A stretch of 64,000 nucleotides of DNA, taken from NCBI RefSeq assembly GCF_000829415.1, contig NZ_AP014637.1:4915001-4979000 (forward strand), written 5' to 3'. The position numbers were made by a program, and so were the translations under genes. The notes under the pieces are model-generated. The model made no database searches. It saw only the letters and a program-made list of their open reading frames with translations, and was not told where the DNA came from. Positions within the stretch are counted from its first letter, which is position 1; each line of letters opens with the position of its first letter. The DNA comes from Pseudomonas sp. StFLB209. Its GTDB lineage: Bacteria; Pseudomonadota; Gammaproteobacteria; Pseudomonadales; Pseudomonadaceae. Below, one piece after another: positions 10,501 to 20,313 of this stretch.

Positions 10501-11052
10501 GACAGATCCTGCCTTCCTTTGACTGCACAACTACGGCCTCGGCGGGTCAGTGCCGCAGGCCCGGCATGTAGAACGAATGTGTGTGGCTTTTACAGGTGGC
10601 CCAAGGTGGCCGTTCTCCTTGTGATTTAGTTGGGTATAGCAAAGAAATGGATCCCGTTCGGATGACGAGCGGTCGCTGGAGGGTAGCCAGGGCAGGTGTA
10701 AAAGCTGACGAAAGTGTCAAAGTGCCGGGAAAACCGTAGCAAGCTGGCGATCTGACCGCTGGTCGGTTTTAGTTGGGCGAAGTGATGGTGTGGACAGGTG
10801 AAACGATTCAAAGCGAGGCTTCTGGATTGTGCCCTGCAGAGCGTTTGCAGGGCACCTTGGCGGTCAGGCCACTGGCATTAGCTTAAGTGCTTTATGGCCA
10901 CGGTAGGAGCGACCTTGGTCGCGAAGAGGTCGGTAAAGTCAAAGCATTTGCTGCGAATGTGCCACCGTCTTCGTTGTGGTCCGGCACCCCGGAAAGCCAG
11001 CTCCCACCGGTCTAATTAACCAGTGTTGGTATTAGCCTGGTAGGGGAGTCCT
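10501..11052. other. Intergenic region upstream of the adhesin, with a REP-like palindrome
   Basis: About 550 bp separate the adhesin start from the end of tauD. Near 10903-10925 there is a pseudomonad REP-like half (GTAGGAGCGACCTTGGTCGC, with GCGACC/GGTCGC dyad). The adhesin promoter should lie here, but no clear -35/-10 pair was found. A 61-codon minus-strand ORF (10626-10811) has no recognisable features and was not called. Confidence 0.5.
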
Positions 11053-11886
11053 TCAGAATGGCGCATCCCCCAAAATCGTGGCGCGATGCATGATGCGGCG
11101 TTGTGGGCGGTAGTCGTCGATGGCGAAGTGCTGGGTGATCCGGTTGTCCCAGAACGCTACGTCGTCCTTCTGCCATTGCCAGCGCACGGTGTATTGCGGC
11201 TGGGTGGCGTGGCTGAACAGCAACCTGAGGATGGCGTCGCCTTCAAGCTCAGGCAGCTCGTTGATCCGCGTGGTGAACCCCTCATTGACGAACAGCCCCT
11301 TGCGGCCGGTGACCGGGTGGGTACGCACCACCGGATGGCTGCTGGGCGGGTTGCGCCGCTTGGCTTCTTCGAAGCGCGACCGCTCCTCATCGGTCACGGC
11401 AAAGCGCGATTCAGGGAATGATTTGCTCAGGTCGTGGGTGGCGGTCAGGCCGTCGAGCAAGCGCTTGAGTGGCTCAGACAGCCCGTCATACGCCGCGCTG
11501 CTGCTGGCCCAAAGTGTGTCGCCACCGTAGGGCGGCACCTGTTTGGCACTGAGCACGGCACCGAGCGCCGGCGTTTTGAGAAAGCTGACGTCCGAATGCC
11601 AGAGCGCATTGTCACGCAGGTCGTTGCGCTCGGTGTCGAGGATCAGCACTTCAGGTTGCTCAGGCACATTGGGGTAGATCGGGTGGATATGCAGGTCACC
11701 GAAGTACGCGGCCAGCCGCGCCTGGGAAGCCGGCTGCAGCGGCTGATTACGGAAAAACAGCACCTGATGGTCAAGCAATGCCTGATGCAGCTGCTGGTGA
11801 TGGTCGGCGCTCAATGGCAAGCTCAGGTCGACACCGGTGACACGGGCGCCCAGGGCCGGGCTGATGGGGGTGATTTGCAGGCTCAT
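11053..11886 (-). CDS. tauD: Taurine dioxygenase TauD
   Basis: A 277-residue Fe(II)/2-oxoglutarate-dependent dioxygenase that releases sulfite from taurine in the cytoplasm, giving aminoacetaldehyde. The iron triad is visible: His97 and Asp99 (WHSD) and His253 (TQHF). Arg268 in the MHRATILGD motif matches the 2-oxoglutarate-binding Arg of TauD. The length equals the family's usual 277-283. A TTG start at 11904 would add six residues; the ATG at 11886 follows GAGAGAAC and starts at the usual [14 protein letters not shown] position. It is the last gene of tauABCD on the minus strand, about 14 bp after tauC. Expression in this family is normally induced by sulfate starvation (CysB/Cbl type); no operator was identified here. 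Confidence 0.95.
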   Translation of the reverse strand: MSLQITPISPALGARVTGVDLSLPLSADHHQQLHQALLDHQVLFFRNQPLQPASQARLAAYFGDLHIHPIYPNVPEQPEVLILDTERNDLRDNALWHSDVSFLKTPALGAVLSAKQVPPYGGDTLWASSSAAYDGLSEPLKRLLDGLTATHDLSKSFPESRFAVTDEERSRFEEAKRRNPPSSHPVVRTHPVTGRKGLFVNEGFTTRINELPELEGDAILRLLFSHATQPQYTVRWQWQKDDVAFWDNRITQHFAIDDYRPQRRIMHRATILGDAPF

Positions 11887-11900
11887 GCAGGTTCTCTCGT

Positions 11901-12749
11901 TCAATGGCCGCGCCCATGCCAGGGCACCAGCTTGCGTTGCAGGGCACGCAGGCCCAGCTCCATGGCGAAGGCGATCAGGGCGATCACCAGAATGCCCAGC
12001 ACGACCACTTCCGTGACCAGAAACTGCGCGGCCGACTGGACCATGAAGCCCAGCCCGTTGGTGGCGGCAATCAGCTCGGCGGCCACCAGTGTCGACCAGC
12101 CAACCCCCAGACCGATCCGGATGCCGATCAGAATGTCTGGCAAGGCGGCCGGGAGGATCACATGGCGGATCAACTGCCGGCGGGTGGCGCCCAATGACTG
12201 CGCGGCACGCACTTTGGTCTGGTCGACGTTGCGCACGCCGGTGGCCGTGGCAATGGCAATCGGCGCGAAGATCGCGAGATAGATCAACAGCACTTTGGAG
12301 AACTCGCCGATACCGAACCAGATCACGATCAGCGGCAGGTAAGCCAGTGGCGGAATAGGCCGGTAGAACTCGATCAACGGATCGAGAATGCCCTGTGCTA
12401 CGCGGTTATGGCCGATGGCGATGCCCACCGGGATGGCAAACACCACCGCTGCCACCAGCGCCAGGCCGATACGCTGCAGGCTGGCGCCCAAATGCTGCCA
12501 AAGGGTCGACTCCATGTATCCCTCGGTGGCCAGCAACCAGGCTTTTTGCAGCACGGCAGCAGGAGAGGGTAAAAACAGCGGCTCGATCAACTGTGCGGCA
12601 GTGACCGCCCACCACAGCGCCAACAGTGCGCTGAAGGTCAACGCCGAAATGGTCCGGATGCCCAGTCTTGCGCTTGCGCGGGGTGGATTGTCTGCCGACT
12701 GGGTGGAGGCTCGGGCCAGACTTTGCTGGCTGATCTGCGCGCCACTCAT
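11901..12749 (-). CDS. tauC: Taurine ABC transporter permease TauC
   Basis: A 282-residue inner-membrane permease of the nitrate/sulfonate/taurine (SsuC/TauC) type. An N-terminal cytoplasmic stretch of about 30 residues precedes about six hydrophobic segments. The BPD_transp_1 coupling motif is visible around residues 185-205 ([23 protein letters not shown]). Its start overlaps the tauB stop by 4 bp (ATGA), so the two are translationally coupled, and tauD follows directly. It should form the membrane channel with TauB as ATPase and TauA as periplasmic receptor. Confidence 0.94.
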   Translation of the reverse strand: MSGAQISQQSLARASTQSADNPPRASARLGIRTISALTFSALLALWWAVTAAQLIEPLFLPSPAAVLQKAWLLATEGYMESTLWQHLGASLQRIGLALVAAVVFAIPVGIAIGHNRVAQGILDPLIEFYRPIPPLAYLPLIVIWFGIGEFSKVLLIYLAIFAPIAIATATGVRNVDQTKVRAAQSLGATRRQLIRHVILPAALPDILIGIRIGLGVGWSTLVAAELIAATNGLGFMVQSAAQFLVTEVVVLGILVIALIAFAMELGLRALQRKLVPWHGRGH

Positions 12750-13540
12750 ACGAGCTCCTTGCGCGCGCTGGCGCTGCGTTGTGAAAACACCCGCTCAAGC
12801 ACGTGCTCGCGGGTGGCAATGAAGGCAGGGTCGGACTTGATCGCCCGGGCCGGCTCGCCAGCGGCGTAGCGCTGGCCAAAGTCGAGTTTCAGGTGCTCAT
12901 CGATTCGGCCAGGCGAGGGCGCCAGCAGAATCAGGTCGGTCGCCAGGAATACCGCTTCTTCAATGTCGTGGGTGATCAGCAGCACCGGCTTGTGGGTGCG
13001 CTGCCAGATGGTCAGCAGCAGTTCCTGAACCTGTTCGCGGGTGAACGCGTCGAGGGCACCGAATGGCTCGTCCATCAGCAACACCCGTGGATCAGCCGCC
13101 AGTGCGCGGGCCAGCCCAACGCGCTGGCGTTGACCGCCGGACAGCTCCCAGATCTGCCGCGTTTCGAAACCAGCCAGGTCCACCAGTGCCAGCATCTGCC
13201 GGGCGGTCTGCTCGCGCTGGGCGCGTTCCACGCCGGCCAGTTGCAGGCCAAAGCCGACATTGGCCAGCACATCGAGCCAGGGCAGCAGGGCGTCATCCTG
13301 GAACACCACACCGCGCTCGGCGCCGGGGCCTTGTACCGGGACGCCATCGAGCGTGATCCGCCCGCTGCTGGGCGCTACGAAACCGGCGATCAGGTTCAGC
13401 AGGGACGTCTTGCCACTGCCCGATGGCCCAAGGGCCACCAGCAACTGCTGAGGACCGAGGGTGAGCGAGATGTCGGCCAGCACCGGCTCGGCGGCGCCAG
13501 GGTAATGAGCGCTGACGCGTTCAAGTTGCAGCAGGGCCAT
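12746..13540 (-). CDS. tauB: Taurine ABC transporter ATP-binding protein TauB
   Basis: A 264-residue ABC ATPase powering taurine import. Walker A (GPSGSGKTS) lies near residues 38-46, the Q-loop region is [11 protein letters not shown], the signature is LSGGQRQR, Walker B is [12 protein letters not shown] and the H-loop is LLITHD. It overlaps tauC by 4 bp. A 146-bp spacer containing a strong hairpin separates it from the upstream tauA, which is unusual for an operon otherwise packed this tightly. Confidence 0.94.
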   Translation of the reverse strand: MALLQLERVSAHYPGAAEPVLADISLTLGPQQLLVALGPSGSGKTSLLNLIAGFVAPSSGRITLDGVPVQGPGAERGVVFQDDALLPWLDVLANVGFGLQLAGVERAQREQTARQMLALVDLAGFETRQIWELSGGQRQRVGLARALAADPRVLLMDEPFGALDAFTREQVQELLLTIWQRTHKPVLLITHDIEEAVFLATDLILLAPSPGRIDEHLKLDFGQRYAAGEPARAIKSDPAFIATREHVLERVFSQRSASARKELV

Positions 13541-13569
13541 GGGGCCTCCCTTGTGATCGACTGGTTTGG

Positions 13570-13626
13570 CGGCTGAAGCTTCGCGGCTAAAGCTTCTTAG
13601 CTAAAGCTTCCCGGCTAAAGCCGGTC
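13570..13626. repeat. Short imperfect tandem repeat GCTAAAGCTTC between tauA and tauB
   Basis: Three to four copies of a unit close to GCTAAAGCTTC lie in tandem, and a TCCTACTGGAT motif appears on both sides of the adjacent hairpin (near 13625 and 13685). This resembles a degraded REP/BIME-type insertion. It contains no coding potential. Confidence 0.6.
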
Positions 13627-13634
13627 CTACTGGA

Positions 13635-13683
13635 TAATGCCGATCAGTTAACGGACCGCGCTGCCCTTAACTGATCAGCATTA
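13635..13683 (-). terminator. Long hairpin just after the tauA stop codon
   Basis: Arms of 17 bp (13635-13651 and 13667-13683) pair with one mismatch around a 15-nt loop, four bases downstream of the tauA stop. There is no T tract, so full termination is doubtful. The position fits an RNA-stabilising or partial-terminator hairpin that keeps binding-protein mRNA in excess over permease and ATPase mRNA, as known for malE-malF. Confidence 0.6.
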
Positions 13684-13686
13684 GTC

Positions 13687-14667
13687 CTACTGGATGTATT
13701 TGTCGCTGACGTAGGGGCTGTAGTCGCTGAGTACGGTCTCGACCTTGCCTTGTTGCTTGAGGAACGCGGCGGTCTTGGCCACGGCGTCGACCGTGCCGCC
13801 ACTGAGCAATGCGGCAGAGCGCTGGGTCTGGGCGTCGGCGTATTCAGAGCCGGCCAGCAGATCGGGCACGTCTTCGGCGTTGGAGCCGGTCAGTTTGGCG
13901 ATCTTTTTCACCTGTTCTGAATCAGCGGTCCATTTGGCCTTGTTGGCGGCGTAGTCAGCGAAAGAGTCGAGGGTGACTTTGGCGAATTTGGCCACCACTT
14001 CTGGATGTTTTTCGGCGTAGTCCTTGCGCGCCACCCAGACTTCGAAGGTGGGTGCGCCCCAACGGCCCACTTCTGCGGCATCGGTCAGTACCTTGCCGGT
14101 CTTGCGAATTTCACCCAGGGCCGGCGACCAGACAAAGGCACCGTCGATGTCGCCACGTTTCCAGGCGGCGGCGATTTGCAGCGGTTGCAGGTTGACCACT
14201 TTGACCTTGCCTTCCAGGCCCCATTGCTTGAGGGCGGCCAGCAGGCTGTAGTGCGAGGTGGACACGAACGGGGTGGCGATGGTCTTGCCGACCAGTTCCT
14301 GCGGGTTGTTGATACCACTGCCATTACGGACCACCAACGCTTCGGCGGAGTTGATCTGTGCCGAGACGATGAAGGCCACGATCGGCAGCTTGCGTGAAGC
14401 GGCGGCGGCCAGCGGGCTGGAGCCCAGGTTGCCGATCTGGACGTCGCCGGAGGCCAGCGCGGTCACCACTTCCGGGCCGCTGTTGAAGCGCCGCCAGTCG
14501 ATCTTCTCGCCAATGGCTTTTTCATAGACGCCGTCAGCCTGCGGCACCTTGCTGGGGTCGACACCGGTCTGGTAACCGACCACCAATGGAGCTGCCTGGA
14601 CATTCAAGGCCAGCAGAGAAGCTGCCAGCGCGGTGAGCAAAGGACGAATGAACGTTTTATGAGCCAT
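13687..14667 (-). CDS. tauA: Taurine ABC transporter substrate-binding protein TauA
   Basis: A 326-residue periplasmic binding protein. The first 25 residues form a Sec signal peptide (positive MAHKTFIRP, hydrophobic core, cleavage after NVQAA). The mature protein begins with the family pattern VVGYQTGVDPSKV and contains the NMT1/SsuA-like segments GNLGSSPLAAAASR and GDIDGAFVWSPAL. It is the first gene of tauABCD. The 342-bp divergent region upstream carries the promoters for tauA and for the LLM monooxygenase on the other strand, which suggests joint control by sulfur supply. Confidence 0.94.
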   Translation of the reverse strand: MAHKTFIRPLLTALAASLLALNVQAAPLVVGYQTGVDPSKVPQADGVYEKAIGEKIDWRRFNSGPEVVTALASGDVQIGNLGSSPLAAAASRKLPIVAFIVSAQINSAEALVVRNGSGINNPQELVGKTIATPFVSTSHYSLLAALKQWGLEGKVKVVNLQPLQIAAAWKRGDIDGAFVWSPALGEIRKTGKVLTDAAEVGRWGAPTFEVWVARKDYAEKHPEVVAKFAKVTLDSFADYAANKAKWTADSEQVKKIAKLTGSNAEDVPDLLAGSEYADAQTQRSAALLSGGTVDAVAKTAAFLKQQGKVETVLSDYSPYVSDKYIQ

Positions 14668-15009
14668 GACGAGTCTTCTTCAATTCATGAATTTGGCTGG
14701 CGCCGCTGCATGTAAAGATGAAATGCAGGGCAATCACGGAGGGCTGGGCACGCTGCCAGGATCCGGCGAAGAGATATTGAAGTTATAAAAAATGCCAATC
14801 CAATAATTAATTGGAATTAGCTTAGAAAGTTCAGCTGCCCGGGCTCTGGCCCGCGGATGCCAGGCAGCGAGGCTGCGATGAAGGCCCCCCAATAGCCAGA
14901 ATCATCACGTTTATTTATCATTGCGCGTTTTATATATTCGGCCCTGTTATAACCTTGAGCGCTAAGGATATAGCCGGTTGATCTGGGTCACATCGCTGCG
15001 GAACACCTT
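14668..15009. promoter_or_regulatory. Divergent promoter region tauA / LLM monooxygenase
   Basis: This region is much more AT-rich than its flanks. It contains an almost perfect dyad, CCAATAATTAATTGG, near 14797-14811, and TTATATATTC and GTTATAACCT stretches near 14930-14955. The GTTATAACC motif recurs ahead of the second LLM monooxygenase gene (TTATAACC near 22492). These are reasonable sites for a shared sulfur-starvation regulator, but no specific factor can be assigned by eye. Confidence 0.45.
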
Positions 15010-16365
15010 ATGAGTCATACCCCCAAACACATGCGACTGGGCCTGTTCATTCAGGCCGCCGGTCATCACGCCTCTGGCTGGCGCTACCCTGGCGCGCAGA
15101 GCGGCAGCGAAAACTTCGCGCTGGTCCGACGCTTGACCGAAAGCGCTGAGCAGGCCTGCCTGGACCTGGTGTTTTTCGGCGACAAGCTGGTCACCGGCCC
15201 GCAGGAGCCGCCCTCAATGATCGTGCGCTTCGAGCCGCTGACCCTGCTCGGTGCGCTGGCGATGGTCACCGAGCGTATTGGCCTGGTCGCCACCGCCTCC
15301 ACGACCTATGGCGAGCCTTACAATATTGCCCGGCAGTTCGGCACGCTGGACCATATTTCCAACGGCCGGGCAGGCTGGAACGTGGTGACCACCGGCTACG
15401 ACAGCGCGGCGAACTTCAGCCTGGGCAAGCACCCTGACCATGAGCGGCGTTATGCCCAGGCCGAAGAGTTCGTTGATGTGGTGCGCGGCTTGTGGGACAG
15501 CTTCGAGGACGAAGCCTATGTGCGCGATGCGCAAAGCGGTGTGTACCTGGACAGCGAAAAGATGCACCGCCTGGATCACCAGGGCGAGTTCTTCAATATT
15601 GCGGGTCCGTTGAACCTGACCCGTGCGCCGCAGGGCCATCCGGTGCTGGTTCAGGCCGGCTCGTCAGGGCCGGGCATGGCGCTGGCTTCGCGGATTGCCG
15701 AGGTGGTATTCACCGCCCAGCAGGACCTGCCGAGCGCCCAGGCCTTCTACCGCGACCTTAAACGCCAGGCGGCCGGGCAGGGCCGTGACCCCGCCCACTG
15801 TGTGGTGATGCCCGGCATCATGCCGATCATCGGCCGCACCATGAGTGAGGCGCTGGAGCATTTCGAACGGCTGCAGCAGTGGAATGACCTTGACGCCGCG
15901 CTGGCGCTGGTCAGCGATCGGCTGGGGCATGACGTGCGCGGTTTCGACCTGGACCAGCCGCTACCGGAGCTGCCGCTACCGGAAAACATGAAAAGCCGTG
16001 CGCAGTTGCTGCTCGACATGAGCCATAAGGACGGTTTGACCCTGCGTCAGGTCTGTCACCTGGCTGCCGGGGCACGGGGGCACCGGATTGTGGTGGGCAC
16101 CGCTCAGCAGGTGGCGGACGAGATGATTGCCTGGTTCGAGAACGAAGCCGCCGACGGTTTCAATCTGATGCCGGCGCATTTTCCTGAAGGGCTGGATGCT
16201 TTTGTCGAAGGGGTGCTGCCGATCCTGCGCCAGCGCGGGCTGTTCCGCGAGCGCTATGAAGGTCGCACGTTACGCGAGCATCTGGGATTGCCACGGCCGC
16301 AGTGGCGTAGACATCCTGTGAGCGACATTGGTCTGGGCGGCATACCGACGACGGGGGCGGTATAG
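15010..16365 (+). CDS. LLM-class FMN-dependent monooxygenase (NtaA/SnaA/DszA type)
   Basis: A 451-residue luciferase-like flavin-dependent monooxygenase that should use FMNH2 from a separate reductase. Family hallmarks visible: MRLGLFIQAAGHH at the start, YGEPYNIARQFGTLDHIS.GRAGWNVVTT near residues 100-130, the segment PDHERRYAQAEEFVDVVRGLWDS and the HPVLVQAGSSGPG motif. The substrate is unknown. Placement divergent from tauA suggests an organosulfur compound oxidised for sulfur, as for DmoA/SnaA/SfnG relatives, but this is inference. No flavin reductase gene is in the window. A second, diverged paralog lies at 22555. Confidence 0.85.
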   Translation: MSHTPKHMRLGLFIQAAGHHASGWRYPGAQSGSENFALVRRLTESAEQACLDLVFFGDKLVTGPQEPPSMIVRFEPLTLLGALAMVTERIGLVATASTTYGEPYNIARQFGTLDHISNGRAGWNVVTTGYDSAANFSLGKHPDHERRYAQAEEFVDVVRGLWDSFEDEAYVRDAQSGVYLDSEKMHRLDHQGEFFNIAGPLNLTRAPQGHPVLVQAGSSGPGMALASRIAEVVFTAQQDLPSAQAFYRDLKRQAAGQGRDPAHCVVMPGIMPIIGRTMSEALEHFERLQQWNDLDAALALVSDRLGHDVRGFDLDQPLPELPLPENMKSRAQLLLDMSHKDGLTLRQVCHLAAGARGHRIVVGTAQQVADEMIAWFENEAADGFNLMPAHFPEGLDAFVEGVLPILRQRGLFRERYEGRTLREHLGLPRPQWRRHPVSDIGLGGIPTTGAV

Positions 16366-16370
16366 GCCTT

Positions 16371-16426
16371 CCCGTAGGAGCAGCTTCAGCTGCGAAAGGC
16401 TTCGCAGCTGAAGCTGCTCCTACGGG
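16371..16426. terminator. Perfect 26-bp REP-type palindrome between convergent genes
   Basis: Arms 16371-16396 and 16401-16426 are perfectly complementary around the 4-nt loop AGGC. The core GTAGGAGCAGCTTCAGCTGCG is the pseudomonad REP consensus type. Lying between two converging genes, it can act as a bidirectional terminator or mRNA 3'-end stabiliser. Confidence 0.8.
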
Positions 16427-16455
16427 GTTCCGTGTTTGCTACGCGACGCCGGGGT

Positions 16456-18216
16456 TTATTGGGTGACCGGCTCTGGCGCTACAACAGCTTCCTGCACTGC
16501 TTCCAGAGCCGGGATGCCGTCGGTGTGTTCAGTCTTGCGCATAGGCGCGCGACGTACCGGGGCGCCGTTGGCCTTGAAGTATTTGGCGTTGCTGCGCGGC
16601 AGCGGCTGACGACCACGGATGCGATCGGCGATCTTCTCGGCGAGCATGATGGTGGTGGCGTTGAGGTTGCCGGTGATGATCTCCGGCATGATCGACGCAT
16701 CGACGACCCGCAAGCCTTGCAGGCCGTGGACACGGCCCTGGCCATCGACCACTGCCATATCGTCGGTGCCCATCTTGCACGAGCAGGACGGGTGGAACGC
16801 GGTTTCGGCGTGTTCACGCACGAACGCATCGAGCTGCTCGTCGGTCTTGACCTCCAGGCCCGGGCTGATCTCGCGGCCACGGTAAGCGTCCAGTGCCGGC
16901 TGGGCAATGATCTCGCGGGTAATCCGGATCGCATCACGAAATTCCTGCCAGTCCTGCTCGGTCGCCATGTAGTTGAACAGGATGCTTGGATGCTCGTGCG
17001 GGTCTTTTGACTTGATCTGCACCCGGCCACGGCTCAGCGAGCGCATCGAGCCGACGTGGGCCTGGAAGCCATGTTCCTTGACGCCGTTGGTGCCGTTGTA
17101 ATTGATCGCCACGGGCAGGAAGTGGTACTGGATGTTCGGCCATTCGAACTCGGGACGGGTACGGATAAAACCGCCGGCCTCGAACTGGTTGCTGGCGCCG
17201 ATACCGGTGCCGTTGAACAGCCATTCGGCGCCAATGGCTGGCTGGTTCCACCACAACAGCGAAGGGTACAGCGAGACCGGCTGGGTGCAGGCGTACTGGA
17301 TGTACATTTCCAGGTGGTCTTGCAGGTTTTCGCCGACCCCCGGCAAGTCGTGGACCACCGGTACATTGTGTTTTTCCAGCAGTTCGGCCGGGCCGACGCC
17401 GGAGCGCTGCAGGATCTGCGGTGAGGCAATCGCGCCAGCGCACAGCAGCACTTCTTTGCGTGCCCAGGCTTCATGAACAGCGCTGCTGTCACCGATCAGG
17501 TAACGCACGCCACTGGCGCGTTTGCCGTTGAACACAATGCGGTCGGTCATGGCGTGGGTGACGATGGTCAGGGTGTCGCGCTGTTTGGCGGTGTCCAGAT
17601 AGCCACGGGCGGTGCTGGCACGACGACCTTTCGGGGTCACGGTGCGGTCCATCGGACCGAAGCCTTCCTGCTGGTAGCCGTTGAGGTCTTCGGTGCGCGG
17701 GTAACCGGCTTGCACGCCGGCTTCGACCATCGCGGCGAACAGCGGGTTGTTGTTGGGCTTGGGCGTCGCCACGCTCACTGGACCTTCACCACCGTGCCAG
17801 TCGTTGGCGCCGATGTCGCGGGTTTCGGCCTTGCGGTAGTAGGGCAGGCAGTCCAGGTAGCTCCAGTCTTCCAGGCCCGGCAGCTGAGCCCAGCGGTCGA
17901 GGTCCATGGCGTTACCACGGATATAGCACATGCCATTGATCAGCGACGAGCCACCCAGGCCCTTGCCGCGACCGCACTCCATGCGCCGGTTATTCATGTG
18001 TGGCTCAGGATCGGTTTCATAGGCCCAGTTGTAGCGTCGGCCCTGCAGCGGAAAGGCCAGTGCTGCCGGCATCTGGGTGCGGAAGTCGAGGCGGTAGTCA
18101 GGGCCGCCGGCTTCGAGCAGCAGGACCGTGACACCAGGGTCTTCGGTCAGGCGAGCGGCGAGGGTGTTACCGGCCGAGCCGGCACCGATGATGATGTAAT
18201 CGTATTCTTGGGACAT
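16456..18216 (-). CDS. betA: Choline dehydrogenase BetA
   Basis: A 586-residue GMC flavoprotein oxidoreductase that oxidises choline to betaine aldehyde at the membrane. The FAD-binding GAGSAGN motif is at residues 12-18, followed by the GMC signature region [15 protein letters not shown] near residues 83-97. The catalytic His region HPSCSCKMG is near residue 470. It is longer than the E. coli enzyme (about 556) because of a polar C-terminal tail, a feature common in pseudomonads. It lies 142 bp behind betB on the same strand. Confidence 0.95.
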   Translation of the reverse strand: MSQEYDYIIIGAGSAGNTLAARLTEDPGVTVLLLEAGGPDYRLDFRTQMPAALAFPLQGRRYNWAYETDPEPHMNNRRMECGRGKGLGGSSLINGMCYIRGNAMDLDRWAQLPGLEDWSYLDCLPYYRKAETRDIGANDWHGGEGPVSVATPKPNNNPLFAAMVEAGVQAGYPRTEDLNGYQQEGFGPMDRTVTPKGRRASTARGYLDTAKQRDTLTIVTHAMTDRIVFNGKRASGVRYLIGDSSAVHEAWARKEVLLCAGAIASPQILQRSGVGPAELLEKHNVPVVHDLPGVGENLQDHLEMYIQYACTQPVSLYPSLLWWNQPAIGAEWLFNGTGIGASNQFEAGGFIRTRPEFEWPNIQYHFLPVAINYNGTNGVKEHGFQAHVGSMRSLSRGRVQIKSKDPHEHPSILFNYMATEQDWQEFRDAIRITREIIAQPALDAYRGREISPGLEVKTDEQLDAFVREHAETAFHPSCSCKMGTDDMAVVDGQGRVHGLQGLRVVDASIMPEIITGNLNATTIMLAEKIADRIRGRQPLPRSNAKYFKANGAPVRRAPMRKTEHTDGIPALEAVQEAVVAPEPVTQ

Positions 18217-18239
18217 AAAATGCGTCCTCTATCATGGGG

Positions 18240-18346
18240 CAATTGTAGGCGCGAGCTTGCTCGCGAAGGCGGACTTGAAGGCGCTAGAGATGTAGCGCCT
18301 GATACGGCCCCTTCGCGACCAAGGTCGCTCCTTGCGCGGTTACTCA
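18240..18346. repeat. REP cluster (three hairpins) between betB and betA
   Basis: Three short dyads occur in a row: GCGAGC/GCTCGC near 18253-18266, AGGCGCTA/TAGCGCCT near 18278-18300, and GCGACC/GGTCGC near 18315-18330. The arrangement is like a pseudomonad BIME. It separates two genes normally cotranscribed and could lower betA expression relative to betB. Confidence 0.65.
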
Positions 18347-18358
18347 ATATCGCGTTGT

Positions 18359-19831
18359 TCAGAAGACGGACGCGTAGTCGCCCAGCTCGACTTGCACCGA
18401 CTTGATGCGGGTGTACTGCGCCAGAGACGAAATGCCGTTTTCACGACCGACGCCGGACTGTTTGTAGCCACCGACAGGCATTTGCGCGGCCGACTCACCC
18501 CAGGCGTTGATCCAGCAAATACCGGCTTCCAGCTGGTGAATCACGCGGTGGGCGCGGGTCAGGTCCTGGGTGACGATACCGGCAGCCAGGCCGTAGTCGG
18601 TGTCGTTGGCGCGGCGGATGACTTCTTCTTCGCTGTCGTAAGTCAGGATGCTCATCACCGGGCCGAAGATTTCTTCGCGCACGATGGTCATCTCGTCGCT
18701 GCAGTCGGTGAATACGGTCGGCGCCACGTAGGCACCCTGTGCCAGTGCACCTTCAGTCAGGCGCTCGCCGCCAATCAGCAGCCGTGCGCCTTCTTCTTTA
18801 CCCTTGGCGATGTAGCCCAGCACGCTTTCCATGTGCGCGAAGCTGACCAGCGGGCCGAAGTTGGTGGTCTCGATGGTCGGATCGCCAACCCGGATGCGTT
18901 TGACGCGCTCGACAATCTTCGCTTCGAACTCGGCCTTGAGCGCGGTCGGTACAAATACGCGAGTACCGTTGGTGCACACCTGACCGGAGCTGTAGAAGTT
19001 GGCCATCATTGCGATGTCGGCGGCCTTGTCCAGGTCGGCGTCGGCGAAAATGATCAGCGGCGACTTGCCGCCCAGTTCCATGGTCACTTCCTTGAGGCTC
19101 GAAGCCGACGCGCTGGCCATGACTTTTTTACCGGTGCTGGTGCCACCGGTGAACGAGACCTTCTCGATCTGCGGGTGCTCGGTCAGTGCGCTACCGACAT
19201 CCCGACCGCTGCCGGTCAGGACGTTGAACACGCCATCGGGCAGGCCGGCCTGGGTGAAGATCTCGGCCAGTTTCAGGGTGGTCAGGGAGGTGACTTCACT
19301 CGGTTTGAAGATCATCGCGTTGCCGGCGGCCAGGGCCGGGGCAGACTTCCACAGGGCGATCTGGATCGGGTAGTTCCATGCACCGATACCGGCGGTGATG
19401 CCCAGTGGCTCGCGGCGGGTATAGACAAAGGATGTGTCACGCAGCGGGATTTGTTCACCTTCGATGGCGACCGCCAGGCCTGCGTAGTACTCCAGCACAT
19501 CGGCACCGGTGACGATGTCGACGTAGCGGGTTTCCGAATAGGCCTTGCCGGTGTCCAGGGTTTCGAGCTGAGCCAGCTCGTCGTTGCGCTCACGCAGGAT
19601 GTCCACGGCGCGGCGCAGAATCCGCGAGCGTTCTGTCGCGGTCATCGCGGCCCAGATTTTCTGGCCTTTCTCGGCGCTCTTTACCGCGCGGTCAACGTCA
19701 GCGGCAGTGGCGCGCTGCACCTTGGCCAGGACTTCACCGTTGGCTGGGTTGATGGCGTCAAAGGTCTCGGTGCCGCTGGCGTCGACATAACCGCCATCGA
19801 TATAGAGTTTTTGCGTTTCAAAACGGGCCAT
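18359..19831 (-). CDS. betB: Betaine aldehyde dehydrogenase BetB
   Basis: A 490-residue NAD(P)-dependent aldehyde dehydrogenase producing glycine betaine in the cytoplasm. The start at 19831 ([16 protein letters not shown]) gives exactly the family length; an upstream in-frame start would add six residues. Visible motifs are [20 protein letters not shown], the cofactor-fold [10 protein letters not shown], the general-base region [10 protein letters not shown] and the catalytic Cys in [13 protein letters not shown]. The gene is the first in betB-betA. The usual betI repressor gene is absent upstream, although a BetI-like operator is present. Confidence 0.95.
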   Translation of the reverse strand: MARFETQKLYIDGGYVDASGTETFDAINPANGEVLAKVQRATAADVDRAVKSAEKGQKIWAAMTATERSRILRRAVDILRERNDELAQLETLDTGKAYSETRYVDIVTGADVLEYYAGLAVAIEGEQIPLRDTSFVYTRREPLGITAGIGAWNYPIQIALWKSAPALAAGNAMIFKPSEVTSLTTLKLAEIFTQAGLPDGVFNVLTGSGRDVGSALTEHPQIEKVSFTGGTSTGKKVMASASASSLKEVTMELGGKSPLIIFADADLDKAADIAMMANFYSSGQVCTNGTRVFVPTALKAEFEAKIVERVKRIRVGDPTIETTNFGPLVSFAHMESVLGYIAKGKEEGARLLIGGERLTEGALAQGAYVAPTVFTDCSDEMTIVREEIFGPVMSILTYDSEEEVIRRANDTDYGLAAGIVTQDLTRAHRVIHQLEAGICWINAWGESAAQMPVGGYKQSGVGRENGISSLAQYTRIKSVQVELGDYASVF

Positions 19832-20005
19832 AGGGTTCTCGCAAGGCAAATGGTTGATTGGCGATTCGCGTCCTGATCCAGATGCAAGGAGCCAGGACTC
19901 AGGCGCGATTTCTCATTCGTGCGGTGCAGTGCACCGGCGCATAGGGCCGCCAAAGGTCAGGCCATGGCTGGCCGTGATTAACGAAATTCAGCCTACCTTT
20001 TTTAT

Positions 20006-20026
20006 ATTGAACAATCAATCAATAAC
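20006..20026. promoter_or_regulatory. Putative BetI operator in the betB / betT divergent region
   Basis: The sequence ATTGAACAATCAATCAATAA lies in an AT-rich stretch between the divergent bet genes. It resembles the operator of the TetR-family, choline-responsive repressor BetI known from the bet control region of enterobacteria. The rest of the 482-bp intergenic region (19832-20313) shows no gene; no betI remnant was found on either strand. Confidence 0.55.
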
Positions 20027-20313
20027 AAATAAGCTCTGCGACAATCTGCCGCTGCTGGCTGTTTCCTTGAACAGTCAAGCAGTCGCAGAGAGGCATTCCG
20101 TAAAGTTTGTGACAGGGCATGACGCCAGACGTTCGCGATATTTCGCTGCACGTTCGCTCAAACCCTGCCAGCGGCTCCCTATTCCCGATACCTGCGCAGA
20201 CAGGTGGGAGCCGTGCGCCGCCTGATGCGCCCTGACTCATGGATGTCGGCACACATGGGCTGCCGGCTTTAGCCTGCGGCGTTATTCACCTCGCTCTGCC
20301 TTGGAGCCGTGCA

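Noticed and set aside
10626..10811. 61-codon minus-strand ORF upstream of the adhesin
   Set aside because: No ribosome site or recognised sequence; it lies in a probable promoter region.
18332..19876. 514-codon plus-strand frame opposite betB
   Set aside because: Fully antisense to a complete betaine aldehyde dehydrogenase gene; no ribosome site or domain.
19854..20252. Possible betI remnant between betB and betT
   Set aside because: Frames on both strands were read and none shows a TetR HTH or BetI-like motif.
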